A DNA stretch of 64,000 nucleotides, taken from contig NZ_JBEOMB010000008.1 in NCBI RefSeq assembly GCF_046000175.1, forward strand, positions 79,628 to 143,627. The letters run 5' to 3'. The translations under genes and the position numbers were made by a program. The notes under the pieces were generated by a model. It did no database searches. It was not told where the DNA came from and worked only from the letters and a program-made list of their open reading frames with translations. Shown here in pieces: positions 36,033 through 44,207 of the stretch (its first letter is position 1; each line of letters opens with the position of its first letter). This stretch comes from Rhodoplanes sp046000175. Its GTDB lineage: Bacteria; Pseudomonadota; Alphaproteobacteria; Rhizobiales; Xanthobacteraceae.

Positions 36033-36940
36033 ATCTCGTCCATGTCCGCTCGTTCCTGGCCGTGATCGAGCGGGGCGGCGTGCGCGCCGCCGCCCGCGGC
36101 CTCGCGCTGTCGCCCTCCACGGTGCTGGCGCATCTCGATCTGCTCGAGGTGGACCTCGCCGCACCGCTGGTCGATCGCGCCCGCGGCCGCGTCGCCCCGA
36201 CGGCACAGGGACTCGCCTTCCTGCCGCTCGCCCGTGCCCTGATCACGACCGCCGAGGAGGCGCTCCGGTTGGTGCGCAGCGCACCGCTGCGCATCGCCGC
36301 CGCCAGCAACGTGGGCGTCTATCTGCTCAACGTGATGCTGGCCGAGTTCCAGCGGGCCGAGAGCGCCCGGCCGGCCGAGGCCGCGCCCGCCGTCGACCTG
36401 TGGATCGGTCCCAACCCGGAGGTGGCCGAGCGTCTGGTGCGTGGCCGCGCCGACGTGGCGCTGATGGAGTGGTGGGACGATCGGCCGGGCTTTCGGGCGG
36501 AGACCTGGCGGCACGAGCCGCTGGTCGTGATCGTGCCGCCGTCGCATCCATGGGCCAGCCGCGCCGCCGTGACGGTCGATGACCTCGGCACGGTGCGGCT
36601 GCTGGGCGGCGAGCCCGGCACCGGCACCGGCACGCTGCTGCGCGCCGCCCTCGGCCCCGCCGCCGATCGCCTCGCGACGACCGGCGGCTTTGGCAGCACC
36701 GAGGCGGTGAAGCGCGCCGTGCGGGCCGGCCTCGGCGTGTCGATCGTGCTCGCCTCGGCGGTCGCCGACGAGGTCGCGGCCGGCCATCTCGTCGCCCTGC
36801 CGGTCGCCGACGCGACGCTGGTGAAGGCGCTCCGCCTCGTGGTGCCGGAGGCGCTGCCGCCCACCGCCGCCGCCGCCCGCTTCGCCGCGCATGCGATCCA
36901 CGGGGCCACGATCGGCGCCGAGCACCGCGCGCCCGCGTGA
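36026..36940 (+). CDS. ptxE: LysR-type regulator of the phosphite cluster
   Basis: A 304-residue LysR-type transcription factor. The N-terminal winged HTH is MLNLVHVRSFLAVIERGGVRAAARGLALSPSTVLAHLDLLE, followed by DRARGRVAPTAQGLAFLPLA. The C-terminal effector domain has WIGPNPEVAERLVRGRADVALME, VIVPPSHPWA and GFGSTEAVKRAVRAGLGVSIVLASAV. Position and orientation match ptxE in ptxABCDE clusters. The ATG at 36026 overlaps ptxD, implying co-translation. Unlike many LysR genes it is not divergent from its target. The nearby dyad at 32253–32273 is a candidate site. Confidence 0.85.
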   Translation: MLNLVHVRSFLAVIERGGVRAAARGLALSPSTVLAHLDLLEVDLAAPLVDRARGRVAPTAQGLAFLPLARALITTAEEALRLVRSAPLRIAAASNVGVYLLNVMLAEFQRAESARPAEAAPAVDLWIGPNPEVAERLVRGRADVALMEWWDDRPGFRAETWRHEPLVVIVPPSHPWASRAAVTVDDLGTVRLLGGEPGTGTGTLLRAALGPAADRLATTGGFGSTEAVKRAVRAGLGVSIVLASAVADEVAAGHLVALPVADATLVKALRLVVPEALPPTAAAARFAAHAIHGATIGAEHRAPA

Positions 36941-37029
36941 CGCGGCGCCGGCGCTCCGGCGGATGTGGCGCGATCATCCATCGGTGGCGCGAAGACGGGC
37001 TCGACTCTTCACCGACCCTTAAGCAGAAT

Positions 37030-37047
37030 GATCGAGCATTCTCGATC
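37030..37047. promoter_or_regulatory. perfect palindrome GATCGAG–CATT–CTCGATC
   Basis: A 7-bp perfect inverted repeat around CATT, about 90 bp after the ptxE stop. It shares the GATC-flanked dyad style of the site upstream of ptxA. The function is unknown; an operator is one possibility. Confidence 0.4.
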
Positions 37048-37277
37048 CTGGACCGGATGTCGGCGCCCTGCCGGAATTCGGCCCGGAGAGCGTGGCCTGT
37101 GGGTTCGATGGTGACAGTCGCCCTGACTGTGCCGGGGCGCACCTGTCGCGCGCCATCGGAAGCGCGGGAAGTCGGCCGGAGGCGGTTCTAGAACGCCCCC
37201 GGCGGGCCGATCCACCGTCGACGAGACGTCTCTCGTTGCGGGGGCTGTCGTCACTCCTTCCCGGAGCGTTGCGGCGG

Positions 37278-37312
37278 GACCCGGAACCAATCGCGAGATT
37301 GGCGTCCGGGTC
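37278..37312 (+). other. 35-nt stem-loop with GNRA-type tetraloop
   Basis: GACCCGGA–A–CCAATC–GCGA–GATTGG–CG–TCCGGGTC: 8-bp and 6-bp helices separated by a 1/2-nt internal loop and capped by GCGA. On the plus strand the loop is a GNRA tetraloop, which suggests a folded RNA rather than a DNA site. There is no T-run after it. Confidence 0.5.
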
Positions 37313-37331
37313 ATCGTGTGCGTTGGTCGGA

Positions 37332-37349
37332 TGCAGACTGTCGTCTGCA
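37332..37349. other. stem-loop TGCAGAC–TGTC–GTCTGCA
   Basis: A perfect 7-bp stem with a 4-nt loop, 19 bp after the GCGA-capped stem-loop and 69 bp before the convergent gene's stop. It may be part of the same RNA or a terminator. Confidence 0.45.
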
Positions 37350-37418
37350 CACACCCGCCATCGCACACCGCCGCTCGGCGACGACGGCCCCCGATCGCGC
37401 ATCTTCAGGCTTCCCGTC

Positions 37419-38336
37419 TCACCGCCCCGGCAGCACCAGAAACTTCGGCTTCGTCGGCAGCGTCGTCTTCGACAGCACGACCGTCGGCGTCTCGGCGAGC
37501 TCGATCTCGTAGTCGGCCTTCACCCGCTCGAGGAAGCGGTCGAGCGTGTAGCGGCTGAAGTAGTGCATCGGGATCATCAGCGGCGCCTTCAGCGCCTGCA
37601 GAACCTCGACCATGCCGTCGAGGTCGAGCGTGTAGCTGCCGTCGACCGGCACCAGCACAACGTCGACGCGACCGATCTCCGACACCTGCTGGGGCGTCAG
37701 CGTGTGGTGCAGATGGCCGAGATGGGCGATGCACAGCGTGCCGACCTCGATCACGAAGATCGAGTTGCCGTGCCGCGACGTGCCGCCGGCCCAGTCGCGG
37801 ATGTTGGTGGCGACGCTGCGGACATGGACGTCCTGATACGAGATGTCGTGGCCGGCCGGCTTGCCGTCGTCGCGCCAGCCGTGCAGCACGTGGCGGATTC
37901 CGGGATCGGGCGACAGCGTGTAGTGGGTCGAGTGCGCCCGGTTCATGGTGGCGATGTCGGGCACGACCGTCGGCTTGACGTAGTCGTTGTAGTCGGTCGC
38001 GACCCGCACCTGCCGCGGGCTCTCGATCAGGAAGGTCGAGTGGCCGATATAGGTGACGCGCGCCTGGTCGGGCGCCAGCGCCGCCGGCAGGAACGCCGCC
38101 GGGACGATCCGCGGCGAGGTGCGCGACACCAGGCCTGGGCAGGTGTCGAGCCGCTCGGGCGCCGCCGGCGCGGCGGGCGCGGCCGGCTGGCCGACGGCCG
38201 GGCGCATCGCGGCGAGCGGCAGACCGAGGCCGAGGATCAGGACGGCGACCAGGGCGGCGAAACGGGCGGCGAAACGGGCGGCGAAACGGGCGATCGACCG
38301 GACCGGGGTCGCACGCCGGGCGGGGGTGGCGGGCAT
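37419..38336 (-). CDS. metallo-beta-lactamase-fold protein with degenerate metal motif, exported
   Basis: A 305-residue protein of the UlaG-like/beta-lactamase superfamily. After a basic N-terminus comes a hydrophobic segment (FAALVAVLILGLGLPLAAM) that acts as a signal or anchor; just before it ARFA is repeated three times, encoded by a 12-bp GGCGAAACGGGC-like tandem repeat. The core has VTYIGHSTFLIES. Where HxHxDH is expected it reads TMNRAHSTHYT, then HLGHLHH and IPMHYF follow. The first His and the Asp of the main metal motif are replaced, so metal binding may be altered. The ATG at 38336 was preferred to 38405. Confidence 0.75.
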   Translation of the reverse strand: MPATPARRATPVRSIARFAARFAARFAALVAVLILGLGLPLAAMRPAVGQPAAPAAPAAPERLDTCPGLVSRTSPRIVPAAFLPAALAPDQARVTYIGHSTFLIESPRQVRVATDYNDYVKPTVVPDIATMNRAHSTHYTLSPDPGIRHVLHGWRDDGKPAGHDISYQDVHVRSVATNIRDWAGGTSRHGNSIFVIEVGTLCIAHLGHLHHTLTPQQVSEIGRVDVVLVPVDGSYTLDLDGMVEVLQALKAPLMIPMHYFSRYTLDRFLERVKADYEIELAETPTVVLSKTTLPTKPKFLVLPGR

Positions 38337-38440
38337 GCGGGCTCCTTCACGTCTTCGCCCAGCATAACCCGTGCCCGGGGCCGGTCGGGAAGCCCCCCTG
38401 ACCACAACGTGATGTGAGACACCAACTCCGTCGTGCTCGC

Positions 38441-38544
38441 CGTCATTCCGGGGCGCGGCGAAGCCGCGAACCCGGACTCCAGCGACACACGCGGAGGACT
38501 GCGCTGGGTTCCGGGTTCGGCGCTGCGCGCCGCCCCGGAACGAC
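38441..38544. repeat. dispersed palindromic repeat, family A
   Basis: CGTCATTCCGGGGCGCGGCG ... GCGAACCCGGACTCCAG ... GGGTTCCGGGTTCGGCGC ... CGCCCCGGAACGACG: same two-armed structure as the copies at 30419, 34848 and 44018, with more substitutions. Confidence 0.82.
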
Positions 38545-38605
38545 GACCGAATTGATCAGGCCGTTGCCGACAAAAACCCGCTGCGCTGCGATCGGCATCA
38601 GGCCA

Positions 38606-38645
38606 GAACGGAAAACGGGCGGGCGCCTCGCGGCGGCCCGCCCGT
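38606..38645 (-). terminator. intrinsic terminator of the coiled-coil membrane gene
   Basis: A perfect 10-bp stem, ACGGGCGGGC/GCCCGCCCGT (38615–38645) with an 11-nt loop. On the minus strand it is followed by TTTCCGTTCT. It lies 30 bp beyond the stop of the gene at 38675. Confidence 0.75.
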
Positions 38646-38674
38646 CCGAAACAGTCGGAAACGATTATAACCGC

Positions 38675-39829
38675 TCAGCGGGCGACGATGACGCCGCGCG
38701 AGGTGACCACCAGCCAGCGGCCGTCCTGCTTGCGGATGCTCTCGATTCGCCCGAGCCCCGGCAGCGTGTCGCCGGTCTCGACCTCGACCAGGCCGTAGCG
38801 GCCCTCGATGAGCGCAATGCCGCGGCGCACGTCGCGCACCACCCAGCCGCTCACGACCGGCGGCGCCGGCGGGCGCGGATCGCCGAGCGCGGCCGTGACG
38901 TCGGCCGAGGCGACCGCCACGGGCGCCGGCGGGACGCTCGCGGCGTGGATCTGGGTGGGCTGCCCGGCGGGCGGCTGCTGGGCGGCGGCCTGGGCCTGCA
39001 GGGTCGAGGGCGGCGCCCCGGGGCCTTGCGTCTGCGCCGCGCCGGCCTGCGCGGTACGCTTCTCCAGCCGGTCGATCGCCTCGCCGAGCTTGGCGAGCTT
39101 CTGGGCCGGCTCGGCCTGGGCCTTCTCGGTCCGCTCCATCCGGTCGGCGAGCTTGGCGGTCTGGGTCTGCAGCGCCTTGGTGGCGCTCTCCAGGCTGGTG
39201 CGCAGCCCGGCGACGTCGCGCTGCAGGTCGGCGACCGTCGCGCGCAGCGAGCCGTCGTCGGGCGGCGTGACGCGGACGATCGGCGCCGCCGGCTCGGGAC
39301 CGAAGCTGGTCGCCGCGAAGGTCCCGGCGAGCGCCCCGAACGAGGTCGCCACCGCGATCACGGCCGCCACCTTCATGTAGGGCGGCACCTGGAACGAGAA
39401 GGCGAAGCGCCGGCGCGGCGGCTCGTCGATGTCGATGGTGTCGGAGCTGCGCCATCCGTCGTGCTCGACCGACGGCGCCGCCTTCACGGGCGTGTCGCCC
39501 CGGTAGCCGCGCTGCGGCTGCGGGCCGTCGACGACGACGGCGCCGTGGCGGCCGTCGATGCCGTCGCGGCCACCGCCCGACCCGGCCGCCGTCGCCGGCT
39601 CCGGACGCGGCAGGCGCGGGCGCCCGCCGGGCTGCTGGGACGCCGGCTGGTGCGACGCCGGCTGGTGCGCCGGAAAGGCCTCGTGGCCCGGATCGATGGA
39701 TGTCGGATCGATGGCGTTCGGATCGACGGCGCCGGCGCCGCTCTGGCCTCCGAGACCCTGCGCTCCGAAATCTTGCGCCCCGAACTGTCGGCGGCCGAAG
39801 CCGCCCTCCCCCGTGTCGTGCTCGCCCAT
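38675..39829 (-). CDS. membrane-anchored coiled-coil protein, unknown function
   Basis: A 384-residue protein with four parts. The first is a disordered cytoplasmic region (1–130) rich in Gln/Gly/Pro with short repeats (DPNAIDPTSIDP; PASHQPASQQP). Next is one transmembrane helix (about 152–172, VAAVIAVATSFGALAGTFAAT). Then comes a periplasmic coiled coil (about 190–265, LRATVADLQRDVAGLRTSLE) and a Pro/Ala linker. The last part is a small C-terminal beta-rich domain (GWVVRDVRRGIALIEGRYGLVEVETGDTLPGLGRIESI). Topology suggests a bitopic envelope protein. Conserved but unnamed in Hyphomicrobiales. A terminator follows. Confidence 0.75.
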   Translation of the reverse strand: MGEHDTGEGGFGRRQFGAQDFGAQGLGGQSGAGAVDPNAIDPTSIDPGHEAFPAHQPASHQPASQQPGGRPRLPRPEPATAAGSGGGRDGIDGRHGAVVVDGPQPQRGYRGDTPVKAAPSVEHDGWRSSDTIDIDEPPRRRFAFSFQVPPYMKVAAVIAVATSFGALAGTFAATSFGPEPAAPIVRVTPPDDGSLRATVADLQRDVAGLRTSLESATKALQTQTAKLADRMERTEKAQAEPAQKLAKLGEAIDRLEKRTAQAGAAQTQGPGAPPSTLQAQAAAQQPPAGQPTQIHAASVPPAPVAVASADVTAALGDPRPPAPPVVSGWVVRDVRRGIALIEGRYGLVEVETGDTLPGLGRIESIRKQDGRWLVVTSRGVIVAR

Positions 39830-39884
39830 GGCAAGGGGCTCCAGAGTGTCGCGCCGATCGGCTCGAGCGACGTCGGCTCAACCG

Positions 39885-39896
39885 ATCGTTAACGAT
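39885..39896. promoter_or_regulatory. palindrome ATCGTTAACGAT
   Basis: A perfect 12-bp palindrome 56 bp upstream of the coiled-coil gene's start. Adjacent TTAC–CAAATCG–TTAC (39903–39917) has CtrA-like spacing with two mismatches. Regulation is speculative. Confidence 0.3.
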
Positions 39897-40029
39897 GCGC
39901 GCTTACCAAATCGTTACGGTTCCTCTCATCGCAGGCGGCTTTGGCCGAATAGCGGCCCCTCCGTGGCACACTGTGGCGCCCCGGCGGCGGGGTTCGGAAT
40001 GCTGAAAAATCTCTTAAGGCTCAGGGCTT

Positions 40030-41031
40030 TCACACCAACAGGCCGTTGTCGCGGGCGAGCTCGGCGAGCGACGTCTCGGGGCGGGCGCCGAGATGCTGGA
40101 TGATCTCGGCGGCGGCGAGCGCGCCGAGGCGGGCCGCCTCCACGGTCGAGCGGCCGCGGGCGAGACCGACCAGGAAGCCGGCCGCGAACAGGTCGCCGGC
40201 GCCGGTGGTGTCGACGACGCGCTGCACCGGGAACGCCTTCACGGCCGTCGTCTCCTCGCGCGACACGACGAGGCAGCCCTTCTCGCTGCGCGTCACGGCG
40301 GCGAGCGCGACGTCCTGTCGAAGCTGGGCGAGCGCCGCGTCCATGTCGGCGGTCTGGTAGAGGCTGTGCAGCTCCGCCTCGTTGGCGAAGACGAGGTCGA
40401 CCGTGCCGGAGCGCATCAGATGCAGAAACTCGTCGCGCCAGCGGTCCACGCAGAAGGCGTCCGACAGCGTCAGCGCCACGGTACGCCCGGCCGCGTGGGC
40501 GATCTCGGCCGCCTTCAGGAAGGCGTTCTTGGCGTTCTCCGGATCCCACAGATAGCCTTCGAGATAGGTGATCGCCGCGCCCGCCACCGTGTCGGTGTCG
40601 ATGTCGAAGGGATGCAGGTCCTGGGCGGCGCCCAGATAGGTGTTCATGGTGCGCTCGCCGTCCGGCGTCACCATGATGAAGCAGCGCGCCGTCGCCGGAC
40701 CGCCCTCGGCCGGCGCGGTGTCGAACGCCACCTTGGCGGCCCGGATGTCGTGGGCGAAGACGCCGCCGAGCCCATCGTTCTTCACCTTGCCGGCGAAGGC
40801 CGCGCGCGCCCCGAAGCTCGCCGTGCCGACGATCGTGTTGGCGGCCGAGCCGCCGGAGATCTCGACCGCCGGCCCCATGGCGGCATAGACGGCCTCGGCG
40901 CGCGCCTCGTCGATCAGCGCCATGCCGCCCTTGCGCATCCCGTGCGCCACCAGGAAGTCGTCCTCGGCGCGGGCGATGACGTCGACGATGGCATTGCCCA
41001 AACCGAGCACGTCGTAGCGGAGAGCGGTCAT
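40030..41031 (-). CDS. adenosine kinase / PfkB-family sugar kinase
   Basis: A 333-residue ribokinase-fold kinase, phosphorylating a ribonucleoside or sugar with ATP. The N-terminal signature is GGSAANTIVGTASFGARAAFAGKVKNDGLG, and the C-terminal PfkB signature is VVDTTGAGDLFAAGFLVGLARG with the catalytic base D280. The MNTYLGAAQDL and EGYLW segments match alphaproteobacterial adenosine kinases. Position next to murJ–trpS is conserved. It probably salvages adenosine to AMP; the substrate is inferred from family similarity. Confidence 0.9.
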   Translation of the reverse strand: MTALRYDVLGLGNAIVDVIARAEDDFLVAHGMRKGGMALIDEARAEAVYAAMGPAVEISGGSAANTIVGTASFGARAAFAGKVKNDGLGGVFAHDIRAAKVAFDTAPAEGGPATARCFIMVTPDGERTMNTYLGAAQDLHPFDIDTDTVAGAAITYLEGYLWDPENAKNAFLKAAEIAHAAGRTVALTLSDAFCVDRWRDEFLHLMRSGTVDLVFANEAELHSLYQTADMDAALAQLRQDVALAAVTRSEKGCLVVSREETTAVKAFPVQRVVDTTGAGDLFAAGFLVGLARGRSTVEAARLGALAAAEIIQHLGARPETSLAELARDNGLLV

Positions 41032-41237
41032 CCGAGATCTCGCGATGGGCGGGCCGCCGCCGGCGCGCGCCGCGCTTGCCGGGGCGCCTGCGACCCTGCA
41101 TAGGTCATGAAAAGCGCGCGCGCCCGGTCGGGCGCGTCGCGAGGCGGCGGCGCACTATACCGATGGGCCGCCCCGTTTCAACGCCGGCACGGTCCGCGCC
41201 GCGCCCCGTCCTTAACGGTCTCCGGAGACCGGACCGC

Positions 41238-42839
41238 ATGCACAGCCCGGACCTCCCGGCCGCCGACGGTGCCGGCGGCATCGCGAAAAAAGTCGGGACG
41301 GTGGGGGCCGCGACGCTCGGCTCGCGCCTGCTCGCCTTTTTGCGAGACGCCGGCATCGCCGCGCTCCTGGGCGCCGGGCCGCTGGCGGACGCCTATTTCG
41401 CCGCCCTGCAGGTGCCGAACCTGTTCCGCCGCCTGCTCGCCGAGGGGGCGCTGAACGGCGCCTTCGTGCCGCTGTGGCTGCGGCTGCGCGAGACGCAGGG
41501 GCGCGACGCGGTGCGGGCCTTCGGCGAGGGCGCGCTCGGGCTCACCGCCGTCGTGCTGGGGGTGGCGACGCTCGTGCTGATCGTCGCGGCACCGCTGGTC
41601 GTCCACGTCATCGCGCCGGGCTTCTCCACCGACGGCGAGCGTTTCGCCCTGGCCGCGCAGCTCGTGCGCCTCTCGGCCCCCTTTGTGGTGATCGCCGGCT
41701 GCGTCGCCGTGCTCGGCGCCATCCTCAACGCCGAGGGGCGGGTCGGCGCGGTGGCGTTCGGGCCGATCGCCTTCAACGGCGTGCTGATCGCGGCGGTCGC
41801 CTTTCTGCTCGTCGGCGGGCCGGCCGTGACGGCCCATGCAGGACCCGTGCTGGCGGTCGCCATCGTCGTCGCCGGGCTCGCCCAGACGCTGCTGATCGGC
41901 GGCGCCGCACTGCGCCTGCCGGTGCGGCCGCGGCGGCTGCGGCTGTCGGGCGGCCCCGAGCTGCGCCGCCTCCTCGTCCTCGCCGGCCCCGGGCTGCTGG
42001 CCGGCGGCATCCCGCAGATCACCCTGATGGCCGGCGCCATGATCGCCTCGCCGTCGCCGGCCGCGGTGTCGTGGCTCTATTACGCCGACCGGCTCTACGA
42101 GTTTCCGCTCGGCGTCGTCTCGGTGGCGATCGCCGCCGTGATGGGACCCGTGATCGCCGGCACGGTGCGCACGGGAACCGCCGACGAGATCGCCGCTGCG
42201 CAAGGGCGCGCGATGGCGCTGGCGCTCGGCCTCGCTTTGCCCTGTGCGGCCGGCTTCGTGCTGCTCGCCGCGCCGATCGCCCGCGCCCTGTTCGAGCGCG
42301 GGGCCTTCTCGCCGCACGACACCGCCATGGTCGCGTCGGCGCTGGCGGCCTTGGCCTTCGGGCTGCCGGGCCATGTCGCGGAAAAGGTGCTCGGTGCCAT
42401 CTCGTTCGCCCGCGAGGACACCCATACGCCGATGACGACGGCGCTCGCCGGCCTCGCCGCGTCGAGCGCCGGCGCCCTGGCGCTGTTCCCGACCTACGGC
42501 CATGTCGGGGTCGCGGCCGCGATCGCGGCCGGCGGCTACGTGGCCCCCGCCCTGCTCGCCGTCGTGCTGGCCCGGCGCGGCTGGCTGCGCTTCGACCGCA
42601 CGGCCGCGAGCCGCATTCCCCGCATCGCGCTGGCGACCTCCGTGATGTCCGCCGTCGTGGCCGCCGCGCGGACGGCGATCGAGGGCCTGGGCACCCCGAC
42701 CGGCACGCTCGGCCGCTTCGCCGTGCTGCTCGTGCTGCTGGCCGTCGGCACCGCCGCCTATGTGGCGCTGCTCGGGCTGTTCCGCGTCGTCCGCCCGGCC
42801 GAGATCGGCGCCGCGCTGCGGCGTCGCCCACGCGGTTAA
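41238..42839 (+). CDS. murJ: lipid II flippase MurJ
   Basis: A 533-residue integral membrane protein with about 14 helices that flips lipid II across the inner membrane for peptidoglycan synthesis. Typical blocks are KVGTVGAATLGSRLLAFLRDAGIAALLG, ADAYFAALQVPNLFRRLLAEGALNGAFVPLW, WLYYADRLYEFPLGVVSVAI and LPGHVAEKVLGAISFAREDTHTP. The start at ATG 41238 matches the family; the frame extends upstream without similarity. It is divergent from the kinase and followed by trpS. Confidence 0.94.
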   Translation: MHSPDLPAADGAGGIAKKVGTVGAATLGSRLLAFLRDAGIAALLGAGPLADAYFAALQVPNLFRRLLAEGALNGAFVPLWLRLRETQGRDAVRAFGEGALGLTAVVLGVATLVLIVAAPLVVHVIAPGFSTDGERFALAAQLVRLSAPFVVIAGCVAVLGAILNAEGRVGAVAFGPIAFNGVLIAAVAFLLVGGPAVTAHAGPVLAVAIVVAGLAQTLLIGGAALRLPVRPRRLRLSGGPELRRLLVLAGPGLLAGGIPQITLMAGAMIASPSPAAVSWLYYADRLYEFPLGVVSVAIAAVMGPVIAGTVRTGTADEIAAAQGRAMALALGLALPCAAGFVLLAAPIARALFERGAFSPHDTAMVASALAALAFGLPGHVAEKVLGAISFAREDTHTPMTTALAGLAASSAGALALFPTYGHVGVAAAIAAGGYVAPALLAVVLARRGWLRFDRTAASRIPRIALATSVMSAVVAAARTAIEGLGTPTGTLGRFAVLLVLLAVGTAAYVALLGLFRVVRPAEIGAALRRRPRG

Positions 42840-42935
42840 TCGCCCGCGGGGCCGCCCGGCCGCATATATCCGCCCGGCCCCTTGCGCCCCCTGCCCTCGC
42901 GTGGCAAACCGCCGCCGCGATCTGGAGGACTGGTG

Positions 42936-43973
42936 ATGGCGTTCAAGGACCTCGTGTTTTCCGGCGTTCAGCCGACCGGAAACCTGCATCTCGGCAACTA
43001 TCTCGGCGCCATCGTCAACTTCGTGAAGCTGCAGTCGCGCTGCGAGTGCATCTATTGCGTCGTCGACCTGCACGCCATCACGGTGTGGCAGGAGCCGGCC
43101 GAGCTGCGCAAGTCGATCCGCGAGGTGGCGGCCGCTTTCATCGCGGCCGGCATCGACCCCAAGGCCCACATCGTCTTCAACCAGAGCCAGGTGCCGGAGC
43201 ACGCCGAGCTCGCCTGGGTGTTCAACTGCGTCGCCCGCCTCGGCTGGATGAACCGGATGACGCAGTTCAAGGAGAAGGCCGGCAAGGACCGCGAGAACGC
43301 CTCGCTCGGTCTCTATGCCTATCCGAGCCTGATGGCGGCCGACATTCTCGTCTATCGCGCCACCCATGTGCCGATCGGCGAGGACCAGAAGCAGCACCTC
43401 GAGCTGACCCGCGACATCGCCCAGAAGTTCAACAACGACTTCAAGGCGCAGATCGAGGCGGCGGGCTTTTCCGACGGGCTGTTCTTCCCGATGGCCGAGC
43501 CGCTGATCACCGGACCGGCGACGCGCGTGATGAGCCTGCGCGACGGCACCAAGAAGATGTCGAAGTCCGACCCTTCGGATTACTCGCGCATCAATCTCGC
43601 CGACGACGCCGACACCATCGCCCAGAAGATCAAGAAGGCGAAGACCGACCCCGAGCCGCTGCCGAGCGAGGAGAAGGGTCTCGAAGGCCGTCCCGAGGCG
43701 GACAACCTGGTCGGCATCTACGCGGCACTCGCCGGCACCACGCCGGCCGCGGTGCTGGCCGAGTATGGCGGCGGCCAGTTCTCGACCTTCAAGGGCGCCC
43801 TGATCGACCTCGCGGTGGCAAAGCTCGGCCCGATCGGCGCCGAGATGAAGCGGCTGACGAGCGACGTCACCTATATCGACGGGATTCTCGCCGACGGCAG
43901 CGCGCGCGCCCGCGTGCTCGCCTCCGAGACGATGCGGCACGTGAAAGAGATCGTGGGGTTCGTGGGGAAGTAG
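42936..43973 (+). CDS. trpS: tryptophanyl-tRNA synthetase
   Basis: A 345-residue class I aminoacyl-tRNA synthetase. The HIGH-equivalent motif is GNLHLGNYLG near residues 15–24, and KMSKS is in GTKKMSKSDPSD near 205. SGVQPTGNLHLGN and VPIGEDQKQHLELTRDIA are diagnostic for TrpRS. A strong ribosome-binding site (TGGAGGA) precedes ATG 42936. The murJ–trpS–usp–nfu order is typical of Hyphomicrobiales. A family-A repeat follows. Confidence 0.97.
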   Translation: MAFKDLVFSGVQPTGNLHLGNYLGAIVNFVKLQSRCECIYCVVDLHAITVWQEPAELRKSIREVAAAFIAAGIDPKAHIVFNQSQVPEHAELAWVFNCVARLGWMNRMTQFKEKAGKDRENASLGLYAYPSLMAADILVYRATHVPIGEDQKQHLELTRDIAQKFNNDFKAQIEAAGFSDGLFFPMAEPLITGPATRVMSLRDGTKKMSKSDPSDYSRINLADDADTIAQKIKKAKTDPEPLPSEEKGLEGRPEADNLVGIYAALAGTTPAAVLAEYGGGQFSTFKGALIDLAVAKLGPIGAEMKRLTSDVTYIDGILADGSARARVLASETMRHVKEIVGFVGK

Positions 43974-44017
43974 GAGGGCGGCCGGTCGTTCACCGGCGTA
44001 AGCCTCTGCAGAGCTCG

Positions 44018-44121
44018 GTCATTCCGGGGCGCCGCGCAGCGGCGAACCCGGAATCCAGCCGAGAACGCCTAATCCGACGCTGGATTCCGGGTTCGCGCCT
44101 CCCGGCGCGCCCCGGAATGAC
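44018..44121. repeat. dispersed palindromic repeat, family A
   Basis: GTCATTCCGGGGCGCCGCGC ... GCGAACCCGGAATCCAG ... CTGGATTCCGGGTTCGCGC ... GCGCCCCGGAATGAC. The best-preserved copy of the family in this window, in the trpS–usp gap. Confidence 0.88.
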
Positions 44122-44207
44122 AGCCACACACCTTGCCGGGCTCCGCCCCGCCGTGGCAGATTCGGCCGCCGAAAGGGGCGGCGCCGGGTGGCCGCCCGGG
44201 ACATGCC

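Larger units (their letters stand above)
36941..37418. other. intergenic region with three dyads after ptxE
   Basis: This 478-bp gap between convergent ptxE and the metallo-beta-lactamase-fold gene has no protein-like ORF. It contains a palindrome at 37030–37047 and two strong stem-loops at 37278–37312 and 37332–37349, listed separately. A small RNA or bidirectional termination zone is possible. Confidence 0.5.

Noticed and set aside
36941..37418. tRNA or other standard RNA gene in the convergent gap
   Set aside because: No T-loop GTTCRANNC with matching acceptor and anticodon arms; the hairpins do not form a cloverleaf.
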